From Lactiplantibacillus mudanjiangensis (GTDB taxonomy: Bacteria; Bacillota; Bacilli; Lactobacillales; Lactobacillaceae): a stretch of DNA of 64,000 nt. Below the pieces are notes generated by a model, which saw nothing but the letters and a program-made list of their open reading frames with translations, did not search any database and was not told where the DNA came from. Made by a program: the position numbers and the translations under genes. Below, piece after piece: positions 8,542 through 19,167 of the stretch (positions within the stretch are counted from its first letter, which is position 1; each line of letters opens with the position of its first letter). The stretch covers positions 124,001 to 188,000 of the forward strand of contig NZ_BJDY01000004.1 in NCBI RefSeq assembly GCF_005405385.1, in the 5' to 3' direction.

Positions 8542-10269
8542 TTGAATTGGAAAGAAAACTATAACACTTGGAACGCGCAAACAACGCTCGAACCGAGTTT
8601 AAAAAAAGAATTAACCACCTTAGCTGGTGATGATGAAACCTTGGAAGATGCCTTCTATCAACCAATGGAATTTGGGACAGCCGGGATGCGTGGACTATTA
8701 GGACCTGGTATCAACCGGATGAACATTTATACGGTACGCCAAGCAACTGAAGGCTTAGCACGTTTTATGGATACGCTAGATGCCGATGTTAAAGCACGTG
8801 GGGTAGCGATTAGTTTTGACTCTCGTCATCATTCCGAGGACTTTGCCCATGAATCAGCGCGGGTTTTAGGCGAACATGGCATTAAGTCGTTTGTCTTTGA
8901 AAGCTTACGGCCAACACCAGAACTATCATTTACGGTACGGCACTTACACACCTATGCCGGGATCATGATTACGGCGAGTCATAACCCTAAGCAATATAAT
9001 GGTTACAAGATTTATGGTGAAGATGGTGGTCAAATGCCACCTAAGGAATCTGACATGATTACGTCATACATTCGTAAGGTCACTGACTTGTTCGCCATTA
9101 AAGTCGCTGACGAAGCGGCCTTATTAGCTGATGGCACGATGAAGATTATTGGCGATGACGTCGACCAAGATTACTTAGCCAAGGTTAAAACAGTCACTAT
9201 CAACCAAAAATTAATCGACGAAACTGGTAAGGACATGAAGCTGGTCTTCACGCCATTACACGGAACTGGTCGGATGTTAGGCGAAAAAGCCTTACGTAAC
9301 GCCGGCTTTGAACACTTTAGTGTGGTTAAAGAACAAGCGGTTGCTGACCCTGAATTCTCAACGGTTAAATTCCCGAACCCTGAATTTCCAGCGGCCTTCA
9401 AGATGGCGATTGATTTAGGGAAAAAGGAAGGCGCTGATGTTTTAATCGCGGTCGATCCTGATGCTGACCGGTTGGGGACAGCGGTGCGGCAACCTGATGG
9501 CGAATACGTCTTGTTGACCGGGAACCAAATTGCGGCGGTCTTATTACACTACATCTTACAAGCCAACAAAGACGCCGGGACGTTGCCAGCCAATGCAGCA
9601 GCTGTGAAGTCGATTGTCTCTAGTGAATTTGCAACCAAGGTGGCAGCTTCATACAACGTTAAGATGATCAATGTCTTGACTGGATTTAAGTATATCGCCG
9701 AACAAATTGAACATTTTGAAGCGTCTGGTGATCATACTTACATGTTTGGGTTTGAAGAAAGCTATGGCTACTTAATCAAACCATTCGTGCATGATAAGGA
9801 TGCCATTCAAACGACGGTCTTATTGGCTGAAGTGGCAGCTTACTACAAGCATCAAGGCAAGAATTTATATGACGGCTTACAAGAATTATTTGCTGAATAT
9901 GGGTATTTCCGTGAAAATACGACTTCTGAAGAATTTGACGGTGTTGGCGGTAGCGACAAGATTGCGGCGCTAATGACGAAGTTCCGTGAAGAAGCGCCAA
10001 CGAGTTTCAACGGTTTCGATATTGTGGCCACTGAAGATTTCCAAACACAAGTAGAAACCTTCGCCGATGGTCATACGGAAACAATTGCGTTACCACAAGC
10101 CAATGTATTGAAGTACAAATTAAGCGATGGGACTTGGATTGCGATTCGTCCATCTGGGACAGAACCTAAGATCAAGTTCTACATCGGGACGCTTGGTGAC
10201 TCATTGGATCAAGCCAATAGCAAGTTAGCTCAATTCGAAAAAGCTTTACAAGATTTTATTAAAGCCTAA
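8542..10269 (+). CDS. pgm: Phosphoglucomutase (alpha-D-phosphohexomutase family)
   Basis: 575 aa. It interconverts glucose-6-phosphate and glucose-1-phosphate, feeding nucleotide sugars for cell wall and exopolysaccharide. The phosphoserine loop TASHNPK carries S146, the Mg-binding loop DPDADR has D305, D307 and D309, the sugar-binding loop is GFEESYG (near 400), and the C-terminal phosphate-binding loop is RPSGTEPK. The length fits the Firmicute PgcA-type enzyme. The TTG start sits after a GGGGATGG box. It is a single-gene unit with its own promoter and terminator. Confidence 0.96.
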   Translation: MNWKENYNTWNAQTTLEPSLKKELTTLAGDDETLEDAFYQPMEFGTAGMRGLLGPGINRMNIYTVRQATEGLARFMDTLDADVKARGVAISFDSRHHSEDFAHESARVLGEHGIKSFVFESLRPTPELSFTVRHLHTYAGIMITASHNPKQYNGYKIYGEDGGQMPPKESDMITSYIRKVTDLFAIKVADEAALLADGTMKIIGDDVDQDYLAKVKTVTINQKLIDETGKDMKLVFTPLHGTGRMLGEKALRNAGFEHFSVVKEQAVADPEFSTVKFPNPEFPAAFKMAIDLGKKEGADVLIAVDPDADRLGTAVRQPDGEYVLLTGNQIAAVLLHYILQANKDAGTLPANAAAVKSIVSSEFATKVAASYNVKMINVLTGFKYIAEQIEHFEASGDHTYMFGFEESYGYLIKPFVHDKDAIQTTVLLAEVAAYYKHQGKNLYDGLQELFAEYGYFRENTTSEEFDGVGGSDKIAALMTKFREEAPTSFNGFDIVATEDFQTQVETFADGHTETIALPQANVLKYKLSDGTWIAIRPSGTEPKIKFYIGTLGDSLDQANSKLAQFEKALQDFIKA

Positions 10270-10280
10270 ATTGATTGTAA

Positions 10281-10309
10281 AAAAAGACGCCTAAGTGGGC
10301 GTCTTTTTT
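10281..10309 (+). terminator. Terminator of pgm
   Basis: The stem AAAGACGCC/GGCGTCTTT with a 6-nt loop is followed by six T. Confidence 0.92.
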
Positions 10310-10356
10310 GATGGGGTATTAAAGGTTAAACTTAACGTTTTTGCTGACTAGTTAAG

Positions 10357-10914
10357 TTAATAGTCGTTAGGATCAGCACTCAACGGCTGATAATCATCCA
10401 TCTGACTATCACGATAATCCCACCATTCATTTTCATAACCGATGAAGCCAGCTTGATGCATAGCCTGATCGAGGATTTGATAATTAGCGTCTTGTTGTGT
10501 GGCTCGTGTTGCTTGGCGATGGGCTTGCGGTGAAAAGTCATCAAAAGCGGTTGGCATGAGACAATCATGACCAGCCATATCGGTTAACGTTAAATCTAAA
10601 GTTACCCCTTTTTGATGGCTAAAATTAGGATCGGGTGGGGCCACAAAGTTGGGATCAGGGTAGACGTCAAAAAGACGTTTTTGTGCACTTACTGGTCGAT
10701 ACGCATCCCAAATCTTAAGTCGATAACCTTGTGCCTGGACTAACGCACTCGCTTGAGCCAGCTTTTGAGCGGTGCCGGTGCGAACGATGGCGGTTGTGAA
10801 GTCATAAATGACTTGATGAGTGAAATTATTAGTCGTGGCATACCGCAAGTCGACGAGGATCATTGGGTCTAGTGTTTGTACATTAGTAAAACCAGTTAGA
10901 TCTTTGGGTAACAT
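10357..10914 (-). CDS. D-alanyl-D-alanine dipeptidase (VanX family) with altered zinc-ligand motif
   Basis: 185 aa, close to the usual VanX length. M15D peptidases hydrolyse D-Ala-D-Ala; in lactobacilli with D-Ala-D-Lac walls this clears residual D-Ala-D-Ala. Present are DAYRP (70-74), the SxHxxGxxxD zinc motif with H100 and D107, and catalytic E163 in ENEWWD. The third zinc ligand, His in the family's EWWH, is read here as Asp (D166). Asp can bind zinc, so the enzyme may be active or altered. The ATG has AAGGAGG upstream. Its promoter region overlaps the repeat element that begins about 30 bp from the start. Confidence 0.88.
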   Translation of the reverse strand: MLPKDLTGFTNVQTLDPMILVDLRYATTNNFTHQVIYDFTTAIVRTGTAQKLAQASALVQAQGYRLKIWDAYRPVSAQKRLFDVYPDPNFVAPPDPNFSHQKGVTLDLTLTDMAGHDCLMPTAFDDFSPQAHRQATRATQQDANYQILDQAMHQAGFIGYENEWWDYRDSQMDDYQPLSADPNDY

Positions 10915-10943
10915 GGGGATAACCTCCTTTAAATGGCACTTTG

Positions 10944-11461
10944 TTAAAGTGGCTTTTTAGCAATTATTGTTGATCTAATAAGTGTTCATCGGAAACTTGC
11001 CGCCTTACCGTTCGCCCACATTGAGCCGGAACGCTGTGGGTGGACCGGTTCAGCCAAAAAGCGGTCTGAACCGTCGTTTTGAACCGCAAAAATCCGCGTT
11101 TCAAAAGCGCCGAGCTCTAAGCGATAAATCGCTAAGAGCTTCCCACGGCTGGGCTCAATGTGGACTCGCTCTCGGCTATTATAGCGATTACTAGATCGAT
11201 CCGTATTCGCAAATTAGCCGGAATCAGGTAGTGGTGGCGCCGGCCGTGAAAACATCGTTAGTCCGGATGATTTTACCGGACTTTACGATGTGGACGACTT
11301 TTGAGACTAGTGGTTTTGACTAGGCTTAAAAGCGAGGTGGAAGCCTTTACTGTGGCTGGAACCGGTCCCCACAGCCGGCAGAATCACTGGCTGACGGAGG
11401 TGGCCAATTTAGCCTAGTACTGATATGAGTTCTACCACCATATTTAACTTTCAACCTCTAG
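10944..11461 (+). repeat. Structured dispersed repeat, copy 1 (full length)
   Basis: About 518 bp lying between the divergent VanX-like and MFS genes. Domain I: outer stem 11016-11027 with 11152-11163 (12 bp), second stem 11033-11040 with 11142-11149, then three hairpins at 11046-11073, 11077-11106 and 11113-11140. Domain II has an outer stem closing near 11225-11237 and 11381-11394, an inner stem GCCGGCCGTG/CACAGCCGGC, a strong hairpin (CATCGT...ACGATG, 11253-11290) and another at about 11297-11331. The right end is CTTTCAACCTCTAG (11448-11461), nearly the terminal repeat of copy 5; the left end (about 10944) is eroded. The reading frames that cross it, such as 10982-11194, are not convincing genes. 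Confidence 0.85.
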
Positions 11462-11529
11462 TTACTTTTCTTTTATTGTACGTAATTGATACAAATTTGT
11501 CTGATGAGATGACTTGGGGAACCTTTAAC

Positions 11530-11559
11530 TAGACATTTAGTTAACAAGCTTGGTAAGAT
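11530..11559 (+). promoter_or_regulatory. Probable promoter of MFS gene
   Basis: TAGACA (11530-11535), an 18-nt spacer and TAAGAT (11554-11559), downstream of repeat copy 1 and 42 nt before the start codon. Moderate match. Confidence 0.4.
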
Positions 11560-11600
11560 AGCAGCATTGTGGTTTAAAAAATTCGGAGAAGGTGAAGTTC

Positions 11601-12797
11601 ATGACGCGTCAAACCAAGCGGGCTATTTTTATTTTAGTTTTTAGTGAGTTTCTAGTTTGTTTAGGCATTAGTCTGGTTATTCCAGTGATGCCGTTTATTA
11701 AGAATGAGTTGCACTTAACGGCAACCGATATGGGGATTATGAACGCCTTGTTTGCGTTGGCGCAGTTTGTGGCTTCGCCAATTATTGGGCGTTTATCGGA
11801 TAAAATTGGTCGAAAACCAGTGTTAGCAACGGGCTTGTTTTTATACATGGTTTCTGAAGTATTATTCGCCTTAACTAATCAATTGTGGGTCTTTAATATT
11901 TCGCGGTTAGTCGGTGGGGTGTCGGCTGCTATGGTCGTACCAACGGCGATGGCTTTGGCTTCTGATATCACGACTAAACGGCAACGGGCTAAAGTTATCG
12001 GCTGGTTATCAGCAGCGTTTAGTGGTGGCTTGATCTTAGGCCCTGGGATTGGGGGCATCTTGGCAGGGATTAGTTATAAAACGCCATTTTGGGTAGCTGG
12101 GGCGTTAGGCTTAATTAGTGCGATTGTTTTAATTGTCCTATTACCGAGTGATAAAGATGTTTTGGCTGCTTCAGATTTGGAACCGGCAGCTGATGCCCAA
12201 GAGCCAGCTCATCATCCGATGTCACGAGCCTTTTGGACGGTCCCAATTATTATTTTATTTACGATGATCTTAGTCTCATCGTTTGGATTACAAGGCTTTG
12301 AAAGTATTTATAGTATTTATGTTAATGAAGTCTTCCACTTTAGTTTGAGTAACATTGCGTTAGTCTTGACCTTAAACGGGTTGATTTCACTTTTTCTACA
12401 AGTGGCACTATTCGATACGATGGTTCAACGCTGGGGTGAACGGCATGTGATTCGATTCTGCTTTGCGGCAGCCGCAATCTGTACGATTTGGATCACGCAA
12501 GCTCATACGAAGTGGGAAGTGATTGTGGCCACCTTAGTGATTTTCTCAGCATTTGATTTATTACGGCCAGCGATTACAACCTTGTTGACGAAAGCTAGTG
12601 CAAGCAATCAAGGCCTGATTAATGGGTTGAACATGTCACTCACGAGTGTTGGGAACATTGTTGGCCCGATTATGTCAGGGATGCTACTTGATATGAACTA
12701 CCACTATCCTTATTTAGTGGTTGCTGGATTCTTGATTGTGTCTTATTTAATGGCATTCATGTTACGTTATCCAGGCCAGAAACCGGCGAATAATTAA
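11601..12797 (+). CDS. MFS multidrug-type efflux transporter
   Basis: 398 aa with twelve predicted spans, in the plasma membrane. The first half carries motif A of drug:H+ antiporters, GRLSDKIGRKP (about residues 57-67), and motif C-like GLILGPGIGG in span 5, which is typical of exporters of the TetA/NorA type. The substrate cannot be told from sequence. ATG at 11601 is chosen because GGAGAAGG (11585-11592) is 8 nt upstream; the in-frame GTG at 11592 overlaps that RBS. It is a single-gene unit ending in a strong terminator. Confidence 0.88.
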   Translation: MTRQTKRAIFILVFSEFLVCLGISLVIPVMPFIKNELHLTATDMGIMNALFALAQFVASPIIGRLSDKIGRKPVLATGLFLYMVSEVLFALTNQLWVFNISRLVGGVSAAMVVPTAMALASDITTKRQRAKVIGWLSAAFSGGLILGPGIGGILAGISYKTPFWVAGALGLISAIVLIVLLPSDKDVLAASDLEPAADAQEPAHHPMSRAFWTVPIIILFTMILVSSFGLQGFESIYSIYVNEVFHFSLSNIALVLTLNGLISLFLQVALFDTMVQRWGERHVIRFCFAAAAICTIWITQAHTKWEVIVATLVIFSAFDLLRPAITTLLTKASASNQGLINGLNMSLTSVGNIVGPIMSGMLLDMNYHYPYLVVAGFLIVSYLMAFMLRYPGQKPANN

Positions 12798-12798
12798 C

Positions 12799-12835
12799 AA
12801 AACGCGACGTTACCTGCGGGTGACGCCGCGTTTTG
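12799..12835 (+). terminator. Terminator of MFS gene
   Basis: Long stem beginning AAAACGCG and ending CGCGTTTT, with a TGCG loop. Confidence 0.85.
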
Positions 12836-12903
12836 CTTGCAACGAGAATGGGTCTTTGCTAGAATTAATCAAATTTAGGTCAAAATGACGGGAGGTTGAT
12901 CGC

Positions 12904-13551
12904 ATGGGGATGCATCAATATTTACAAAGCTTAAGCAATTTAGAAACGATTCAACGGGCACCGGGATTTTTCAAATATCAAAATCATTCGGTAGCGGCGC
13001 ACTCTTTTAAAGTGGCAGAAGTCGCACAGTTTTTAGGCGATGTCGAAGCGCATAGTGGGCAAACCGTTAATTGGCGGGCGTTATATGAAAAAGCATTGAA
13101 TCACGATTATAATGAGCGGTTTATTGGTGATATTAAGACACCGGTAAAATATGCCACACCGTCCTTGCGATCAATGCTGGCCGATGTCGAGCAAAAATTG
13201 TCGCAAAATTTTGTTGAAAATGAAATTCCAACCGAATTTCAGGCCGATTATTTACGGCGGTTATCTGAAGGTAAGGATGAGACCCTGGAAGGGCAAATTC
13301 TCTCAGTTGCGGATAAAGTGGATTTGTTATATGAGTCTTTTGGTGAGATTCAAAAAGGAAATCCGGAGTCAGTTTACACGGATATCTATCGTGAAAGTTT
13401 ACGGACTATTGTGAGTTTCAAACAGTTAGCCAGCGTGCAGTACTTCTTAAAGGAAGTCTTACCAGAAATGTTGGCTGAGTCATTTATGAATCAAGATAAA
13501 TTACAAGCATTGACGAAACGAATTCTGAGTGACAATTCGCAATCCGTTTAA
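12904..13551 (+). CDS. HD-domain hydrolase (YfbR-like)
   Basis: 215 aa. All metal-binding residues of the HD superfamily are in place: H33 (VAAHSF), H67-D68 (LNHDYNE) and D137 (VADKVD). The arrangement is that of YfbR-type 5'-deoxynucleotidases, small cytoplasmic HD proteins acting on deoxynucleoside monophosphates; whether this one has that substrate is inferred. RBS GGGAGG lies 8 nt before the ATG. It stands immediately upstream of uvrB with an SOS-like box between them. Confidence 0.82.
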   Translation: MGMHQYLQSLSNLETIQRAPGFFKYQNHSVAAHSFKVAEVAQFLGDVEAHSGQTVNWRALYEKALNHDYNERFIGDIKTPVKYATPSLRSMLADVEQKLSQNFVENEIPTEFQADYLRRLSEGKDETLEGQILSVADKVDLLYESFGEIQKGNPESVYTDIYRESLRTIVSFKQLASVQYFLKEVLPEMLAESFMNQDKLQALTKRILSDNSQSV

Positions 13552-13554
13552 TGG

Positions 13555-13580
13555 CGAAAGTATGTTCGATGTGCTAAAAT
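13555..13580 (+). promoter_or_regulatory. LexA-like SOS box with overlapping promoter upstream of uvrB
   Basis: CGAAAGTATGTTCG (13555-13568) matches the Gram-positive LexA consensus CGAACN4GTTCG at all but one base. A TGC-extended -10 box TAAAAT (13575-13580) follows 6 nt later, so LexA bound here would block this promoter. uvrB is a standard member of the LexA regulon in Firmicutes. The uvrB start is 115 nt further on, beyond a terminator-like hairpin. Confidence 0.7.
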
Positions 13581-13601
13581 GAATAGCGGTTTTGTAGTTG
13601 A

Positions 13602-13631
13602 TAGGGAAGCAAGCAGCTTGCCTATTTTTTG
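13602..13631 (+). terminator. Intrinsic terminator-like hairpin inside the uvrB leader
   Basis: Stem TAGG-GCAAG/CTTGC-CCTA with a GAA bulge and a 3-nt loop, followed by TTTTTTG. It either ends transcripts from the HD gene or attenuates those from the LexA-controlled promoter just upstream. A second possible promoter (TTGAGC 13632-13637, 17 nt, TGATAA 13655-13660) lies after it. Confidence 0.65.
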
Positions 13632-13695
13632 TTGAGCAGCGTGAATAGAAACGCTGATAAATAAGTAAAAAGAGCACCTTGAAGGAGGAGTTACC

Positions 13696-15699
13696 TTGAT
13701 TGATCGGGTTGATAATAATCGGTTTGACTTAGTTTCAGACTACCAGCCAACGGGGGATCAACCGAAAGCGATTGAACAGCTGACGGCAGGCCTCAATGCT
13801 GGCGAAAAAGAACAGATCTTAATGGGGGCAACGGGGACTGGGAAAACCTTTACGATTTCCAATGTCATTGCCCAAGTGAATAAACCGACGTTGATTTTGT
13901 CACATAATAAGACGTTAGCCGGCCAATTATACGGCGAATTTAAGAAATTCTTCCCGAATAATGCGGTGGAATATTTTGTGAGTTATTACGATTATTATCA
14001 ACCCGAAGCGTATGTGCCTTCGAGTGATACCTATATTGAAAAAGATTCTGCAATCAATGATGAAATCGATAAACTCCGACATTCAGCGACCAGTTCGTTA
14101 TTGGAACGTAATGATGTCATTGTCGTTGCTTCTGTTTCCAGTATTTTTGGTTTAGGGGATCCGCACGAGTATCAAGATCATGTGGTTTCTCTACGTGTTG
14201 GGATGGAATTAGAACGCAATGACTTGTTACGGCGATTAGTGGATATTCAATTCGATCGTAACGATATTGATTTCCAACGAGGCCGGTTCCGAGTGCATGG
14301 TGATATCGTTGAAATTTTTCCAGCTTCACGTGATGATCATGCCTTGCGCGTGGAATTTTTTGGTGACGAAATCGATCGAATTCGTGAAATCGACGCGTTA
14401 ACGGGTGAAGTTGTTGGCGATCGTGATCATGTGGCGATTTTCCCAGCGACTCACTTTATGACTAATGATGACATCATGGAACACGCCATCAATGGGATTG
14501 AGCATGAAATGGAAGATCAATTGGCTAAGTTCACCAAGGAAGGCAAACTACTTGAAGCCCAACGCCTCAAGCAACGAACTACTTACGATATTGAAATGTT
14601 GCGGGAAATGGGGTATACCAGTGGAATTGAAAACTATTCGCGTTTTATGGATGGTCGAAAACCTGGTGAACCACCTTATACGTTACTCGATTTCTTCCCG
14701 AAAGATTTCTTAATGGTCGTCGATGAATCACATGTAACGATGCCACAAGTTCGTGGGATGTATAACGGTGACCGGGCGCGGAAACAAATGTTAGTGGATT
14801 ATGGTTTCCGGTTGCCAAGTGCCTTAGACAACCGACCATTAAAGCTTGAAGAAGTCGAACAACACATTAATCAAGTGGTTTACATGTCAGCGACACCAGG
14901 TCCTTACGAAATGGATCGGACCAAGCATGTGATTCAACAGATTATTCGACCAACTGGCTTGCTTGATCCAACCATTGATGTGCGGCCGATTATGGGTCAA
15001 ATTGATGATTTAGTTGGCGAGATTAATCAGCGAATTGAACGCGATGAACGAGTCTTTGTCACCACGTTAACTAAGAAAATGGCCGAAGATTTAACGGATT
15101 ACATGAAAGACCTCGGTATCAAAGTTCGTTACTTGCATAGTGATATCAAGACATTGGAACGGACCAAGATTATTCGTGACTTGCGACTAGGTAAATTCGA
15201 CGTCTTAGTCGGGATTAACTTGTTGCGGGAAGGGATCGATGTACCGGAAGTGTCATTAGTGGCGATTTTGGACGCGGATAAGGAAGGCTTTTTACGTAAC
15301 GAACGGTCATTGATTCAGACGATTGGTCGGGCAGCCCGAAACGAAAACGGGGCGGTCATCATGTATGCTGACCACACAACAGATTCAATGCAGGCTGCGA
15401 TCGATGAAACGGCGCGTCGGCGTCAGATTCAGGAACAATATAATATCGATCATCATATGACGCCACATACGATTAAGAAGTCAATTCCAGATCTGATTGC
15501 GTCAACGAAGACCACCGAAGATACTGGGAAGCAAGATGACTTCTTAGAAACTGACTTTGATGACATGACACACGAACAACAATTAGATATGATTAGTAAA
15601 CTTGAAGAACAGATGAAGACAGCGGCGAAGAAGTTGGACTTCGAACAAGCCGCAACCTTACGGGATACCGTAATGGAATTGAAAGCACAGATCAGCTAG
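13696..15699 (+). CDS. uvrB: Excinuclease ABC subunit B
   Basis: 667 aa, a full-length damage-recognition helicase of nucleotide excision repair. Walker A GATGTGKT is at 44-51, the beta-hairpin [12 protein letters not shown] at about 97-108, the DEAD-type VVDESH near 338, helicase motifs V/VI in the RecA2 half, and a C-terminal UVR motif ([18 protein letters not shown]) that contacts UvrA or UvrC. The TTG start at 13696 is fixed by AAGGAGG 8 nt upstream. uvrA follows after 11 bp with its own RBS, so uvrBA is one operon. Confidence 0.98.
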   Translation: MIDRVDNNRFDLVSDYQPTGDQPKAIEQLTAGLNAGEKEQILMGATGTGKTFTISNVIAQVNKPTLILSHNKTLAGQLYGEFKKFFPNNAVEYFVSYYDYYQPEAYVPSSDTYIEKDSAINDEIDKLRHSATSSLLERNDVIVVASVSSIFGLGDPHEYQDHVVSLRVGMELERNDLLRRLVDIQFDRNDIDFQRGRFRVHGDIVEIFPASRDDHALRVEFFGDEIDRIREIDALTGEVVGDRDHVAIFPATHFMTNDDIMEHAINGIEHEMEDQLAKFTKEGKLLEAQRLKQRTTYDIEMLREMGYTSGIENYSRFMDGRKPGEPPYTLLDFFPKDFLMVVDESHVTMPQVRGMYNGDRARKQMLVDYGFRLPSALDNRPLKLEEVEQHINQVVYMSATPGPYEMDRTKHVIQQIIRPTGLLDPTIDVRPIMGQIDDLVGEINQRIERDERVFVTTLTKKMAEDLTDYMKDLGIKVRYLHSDIKTLERTKIIRDLRLGKFDVLVGINLLREGIDVPEVSLVAILDADKEGFLRNERSLIQTIGRAARNENGAVIMYADHTTDSMQAAIDETARRRQIQEQYNIDHHMTPHTIKKSIPDLIASTKTTEDTGKQDDFLETDFDDMTHEQQLDMISKLEEQMKTAAKKLDFEQAATLRDTVMELKAQIS

Positions 15700-15710
15700 G
15701 AGGTCTTTCT

Positions 15711-18566
15711 TTGGCGAATGATAAGATTGTGATTCATGGCGCGCGCGCCCATAATTTAAAGAATATTGATGTGACGATTCCACGAAATAAGTTGGTCGTC
15801 ATTACGGGACTATCAGGTTCTGGGAAGAGTTCATTGGCATTTGATACCTTATATGCCGAAGGACAACGTCGCTACGTGGAGAGTTTATCGGCCTATGCAC
15901 GCCAATTCTTAGGCCAAATGCAAAAGCCAGATGTCGATTCAATTGATGGGCTGAGTCCCGCGATTTCAATTGATCAAAAGACGACCTCTAAGAACCCCCG
16001 TTCAACAGTTGGGACCGTCACTGAAATTAACGATTATTTGCGGTTGCTTTGGGCGCGGGTCGGCAAGCCGATTTGTCCTAATGATGGGACCCCGATTGCG
16101 AGTCAGACGGTTGAACAGATGGTTGATCGCGTTCAGAAGTTACCTGAACGCACGAAGTTGCAAATCTTGTCACCAATTGTCCGTCAAAAAAAGGGCGAAC
16201 ATAAGAAAGTCTTTGACAAGATTAAGCGTGAAGGTTTTGTCCGGGTTCGAGTTGACGGTGAGATTCATGACATCAGTGAAACGTTCGATCTTAACAAGAA
16301 CCAACAACACACGATTGAAATTGTCATTGACCGAATTGTGATTAAACCTGGCGATCGCTCACGGTTGTTTGATTCGTTTGAAGCGGCGTTGCGGTTGAGT
16401 GGTGGTTATGCCATTGCTGATGTTATTGGTGGTGAACCAATTCTGTTTTCTGAACACTATGCTTGTCCAGTCTGCGGATTTACTGTGGGTGAACTAGAAC
16501 CACGGTTGTTTTCATTCAATGCCCCACAAGGCGCTTGTCCTGATTGTGAAGGCTTAGGGATGAAGTTGGAAGTGGATGAAGACTTAGTGGTGCCTGATCC
16601 AAGCATGACATTAGCTGAGGGGGCTTTAGCCCCATGGAACCCAATCAGTTCCCAATATTATCCTGAATTATTGAAACAAGCCTGTAAACAATTAAAGATT
16701 CCGATGGATGTGCCATTTGAAGATTTATCAAAAGCTGATCAACAAACGATTCTATATGGCTCTAAAGGCAAAGAATTCCACTTCCATTATCAAAATGACT
16801 TTGGCGGTGTGCGTGATGTTGATGCCGTTTTTGAAGGGGTGATCAACAATGTTGATCGTCGTTACCGGGAAACCAATAGTGATTTCACGCGCGATGTGAT
16901 GCGGAAGTATATGACTGAACTGACTTGCCAAACGTGTCATGGGTTCCGATTAAATCGCAGGGCCTTGTCCGTTAAAGTAGCTGGTGAACACATCGGCACG
17001 ATTTCTGATGAAGCTATCGGTGACGAATTGGCGTTCTTTGACCAACTCACCTTATCTGATCAAGATTTAGTCATTGCCCAACCGATCTTAAAGGAAATTC
17101 GTGATCGTTTAACCTTCTTACAAAACGTGGGGTTAGCCTATTTGACCTTAAGTCGAGCTGCACGGACGTTATCTGGTGGGGAAGCCCAACGAATTCGATT
17201 AGCTACCCAAATTGGGTCTAATCTATCGGGTGTGCTCTACATTTTGGATGAACCGTCAATTGGGTTACACCAACGGGATAATGATCGGTTGATCGACTCA
17301 TTGAAGAAGATGCGTGATCTTGGGAACACCTTGATTGTCGTGGAACATGATGAAGATACGATGCGGGCGGCGGACTACATTATTGATATTGGGCCGGGCG
17401 CTGGTGAAAATGGTGGTGAAGTCATGGCTGCCGGGACACCAAAACAAGTGGCACGATCACGTAAATCATTGACCGGTCAATATTTGGCTGGTAAACGATT
17501 CATTCCGGTCCCAACTGAACGGCGAGCGGGTAATGGCAAGAAGATTCGGATTACCGGTGCGGCTGAAAATAACCTCAAGCAAATTGATGTCGACTTCCCA
17601 TTGGGTGAATTTGTCGTCGTAACTGGGGTTTCAGGTTCTGGTAAATCAACGTTAGTGAATGATATTTTAAAGCGTGCCTTAGCTCAAAAATTGAACCGAA
17701 ATTCTGAAAAACCAGGTAAATATAAGTCAATTAGTGGGGTTAAGAATATTGAACGCCTCGTCAATATTGATCAAAGTCCAATCGGGCGGACGCCACGGAG
17801 TAATCCGGCAACTTATACTGGCGTCTTTGATAATATTCGGGACCTATTTGCCCAAACCAATGAAGCTAAGTTACGTGGATATCAAAAGGGTCGGTTTAGT
17901 TTTAACATCAAGGGTGGCCGCTGTGAGGCCTGTCATGGTGATGGGATCTTAAAGATCGAAATGAACTTCTTACCGGATGTTTTTGTGCCATGTGAAGTTT
18001 GTCATGGGCAACAATACAATTCCGAAACATTGGAAGTTGAATACAAAGGCAAAAATATTGCGGATGTTTTGAAGATGACGGCGTCAGAAGCCGTGAAATT
18101 CTTCGAACCAATTCCTAAGATTCGACGCAAACTACAAACGTTAGTTGATGTTGGTCTAGGCTATGTCAAATTAGGCCAACCTGCGACAACTTTATCTGGT
18201 GGGGAAGCCCAACGGATGAAGCTAGCTTCCGAATTACACAAACAACAATCTGGGAAGAATTTCTATATTCTAGATGAACCGACGACTGGGTTGCATAGTG
18301 AAGATATTCGGCGGTTAATCGGTGTGTTGGAACGGTTAGTGGATGCCGGTAATACGGTCTTGATCATTGAACACAATTTAGACGTTGTGAAATCAGCGGA
18401 TCACCTGATCGACTTAGGTCCTGAAGGTGGTGCTGGCGGTGGGACCGTCTTGGCAACTGGGACGCCAGAAGAATTAGCAGCGGTACCAGAAAGCTATACC
18501 GGTCAGTATTTAAAGGCCGTTTTAGACCGGGATACAGCGCGGATGGCGGCTGCTACGACCAAATAA
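15711..18566 (+). CDS. uvrA: Excinuclease ABC subunit A
   Basis: 951 aa. ATPase that finds bulky DNA lesions and loads UvrB. Two ABC modules are visible: Walker [10 protein letters not shown] near 31-39 and GVSGSGKST near 640, each with its LSGGEAQR signature (about 487 and 827). Zinc-finger cysteines appear as CPVC...CPDC near 255-283 and CEACHGDG...CEVCHG near 740-765. The TTG start follows AGGAGG. No truncation is seen. Confidence 0.98.
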   Translation: MANDKIVIHGARAHNLKNIDVTIPRNKLVVITGLSGSGKSSLAFDTLYAEGQRRYVESLSAYARQFLGQMQKPDVDSIDGLSPAISIDQKTTSKNPRSTVGTVTEINDYLRLLWARVGKPICPNDGTPIASQTVEQMVDRVQKLPERTKLQILSPIVRQKKGEHKKVFDKIKREGFVRVRVDGEIHDISETFDLNKNQQHTIEIVIDRIVIKPGDRSRLFDSFEAALRLSGGYAIADVIGGEPILFSEHYACPVCGFTVGELEPRLFSFNAPQGACPDCEGLGMKLEVDEDLVVPDPSMTLAEGALAPWNPISSQYYPELLKQACKQLKIPMDVPFEDLSKADQQTILYGSKGKEFHFHYQNDFGGVRDVDAVFEGVINNVDRRYRETNSDFTRDVMRKYMTELTCQTCHGFRLNRRALSVKVAGEHIGTISDEAIGDELAFFDQLTLSDQDLVIAQPILKEIRDRLTFLQNVGLAYLTLSRAARTLSGGEAQRIRLATQIGSNLSGVLYILDEPSIGLHQRDNDRLIDSLKKMRDLGNTLIVVEHDEDTMRAADYIIDIGPGAGENGGEVMAAGTPKQVARSRKSLTGQYLAGKRFIPVPTERRAGNGKKIRITGAAENNLKQIDVDFPLGEFVVVTGVSGSGKSTLVNDILKRALAQKLNRNSEKPGKYKSISGVKNIERLVNIDQSPIGRTPRSNPATYTGVFDNIRDLFAQTNEAKLRGYQKGRFSFNIKGGRCEACHGDGILKIEMNFLPDVFVPCEVCHGQQYNSETLEVEYKGKNIADVLKMTASEAVKFFEPIPKIRRKLQTLVDVGLGYVKLGQPATTLSGGEAQRMKLASELHKQQSGKNFYILDEPTTGLHSEDIRRLIGVLERLVDAGNTVLIIEHNLDVVKSADHLIDLGPEGGAGGGTVLATGTPEELAAVPESYTGQYLKAVLDRDTARMAAATTK

Positions 18567-18576
18567 TGCTTAATTG

Positions 18577-18585
18577 TGCTACACT
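18577..18585 (+). promoter_or_regulatory. Extended -10 box of luxS
   Basis: TGC-TACACT (18577-18585), 40 nt before luxS; extended -10 form with no clear -35 box. Confidence 0.45.
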
Positions 18586-18624
18586 GAAGTGGTTAAGATT
18601 AATTCATAGAGGAGTGTTTTTGGA

Positions 18625-19101
18625 ATGGCAAAAGTTGAAAGTTTTACTTTAGATCATACAAAAGTTTTGGCACCTTATGTACGTAAAATCACGGTGGAAC
18701 ATGGCCCACAAGGCGATGCAATCACTAATTTTGATTTACGGTTAGTCCAACCAAACAAGACGGCGATTGATACCGCTGGCTTGCATACCATTGAACATAT
18801 GTTAGCTGGGTTATTACGTGACCGGATGAGCGGTGTGATTGACTGTTCACCATTTGGTTGCCGGACTGGCTTCCATTTGATTACTTGGGGTGAACACAGC
18901 ACTGAAGAAGTGGCTAAAGCTTTGAAGTCATCACTTGAATTTATCGCGGGACCTGCTGAATGGTCAGACGTTCAAGGAACCACGATTGATAGTTGTGGGA
19001 ACTACAAAGATCACTCTTTGTTCTCAGCTAAAGAATGGGCTAAGCTCATCTTATCTGAAGGCATTTCTTCTGATCCATTTGTCCGCAAAGTTGTGGAATA
19101 A
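18625..19101 (+). CDS. luxS: S-ribosylhomocysteine lyase (AI-2 synthesis)
   Basis: 158 aa. It splits S-ribosylhomocysteine into homocysteine and DPD, the precursor of autoinducer-2, within the activated methyl cycle. The zinc motif HTIEH gives H54 and H58, with E57 the catalytic base; C124 (IDSCGNY) is the third zinc ligand and C79 in FGCRTGF the catalytic cysteine. The length is standard. It is monocistronic, with a strong terminator and then repeat copy 2. Confidence 0.98.
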   Translation: MAKVESFTLDHTKVLAPYVRKITVEHGPQGDAITNFDLRLVQPNKTAIDTAGLHTIEHMLAGLLRDRMSGVIDCSPFGCRTGFHLITWGEHSTEEVAKALKSSLEFIAGPAEWSDVQGTTIDSCGNYKDHSLFSAKEWAKLILSEGISSDPFVRKVVE

Positions 19102-19122
19102 CTCATTAAAATTGTCTAAGCA

Positions 19123-19157
19123 AAGTGGACTGGCCTCTCGGCTGGTCCACTTTTTTT
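19123..19157 (+). terminator. Terminator of luxS
   Basis: AAGTGGAC...GTCCACTT stem extended by GGCC/GGCT pairing with a TCTC loop, then seven T. Confidence 0.93.
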
Positions 19158-19167
19158 GTGGCCTATT

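Noticed and set aside
10982-11194. Reading frames inside the repeats (10982-11194, 19501-19731, 26928-27110, 62322-62528) as genes for a conserved small protein.
   Set aside because: No RBS, different lengths and ends in each copy, and the sequence conservation follows stem pairing rather than codon positions.
14117-14329. Overlapping minus-strand frames within uvrB, uvrA, argG and the glycolytic genes as antisense genes.
   Set aside because: They shadow strongly coding frames, have no RBS and show no recognisable protein features.
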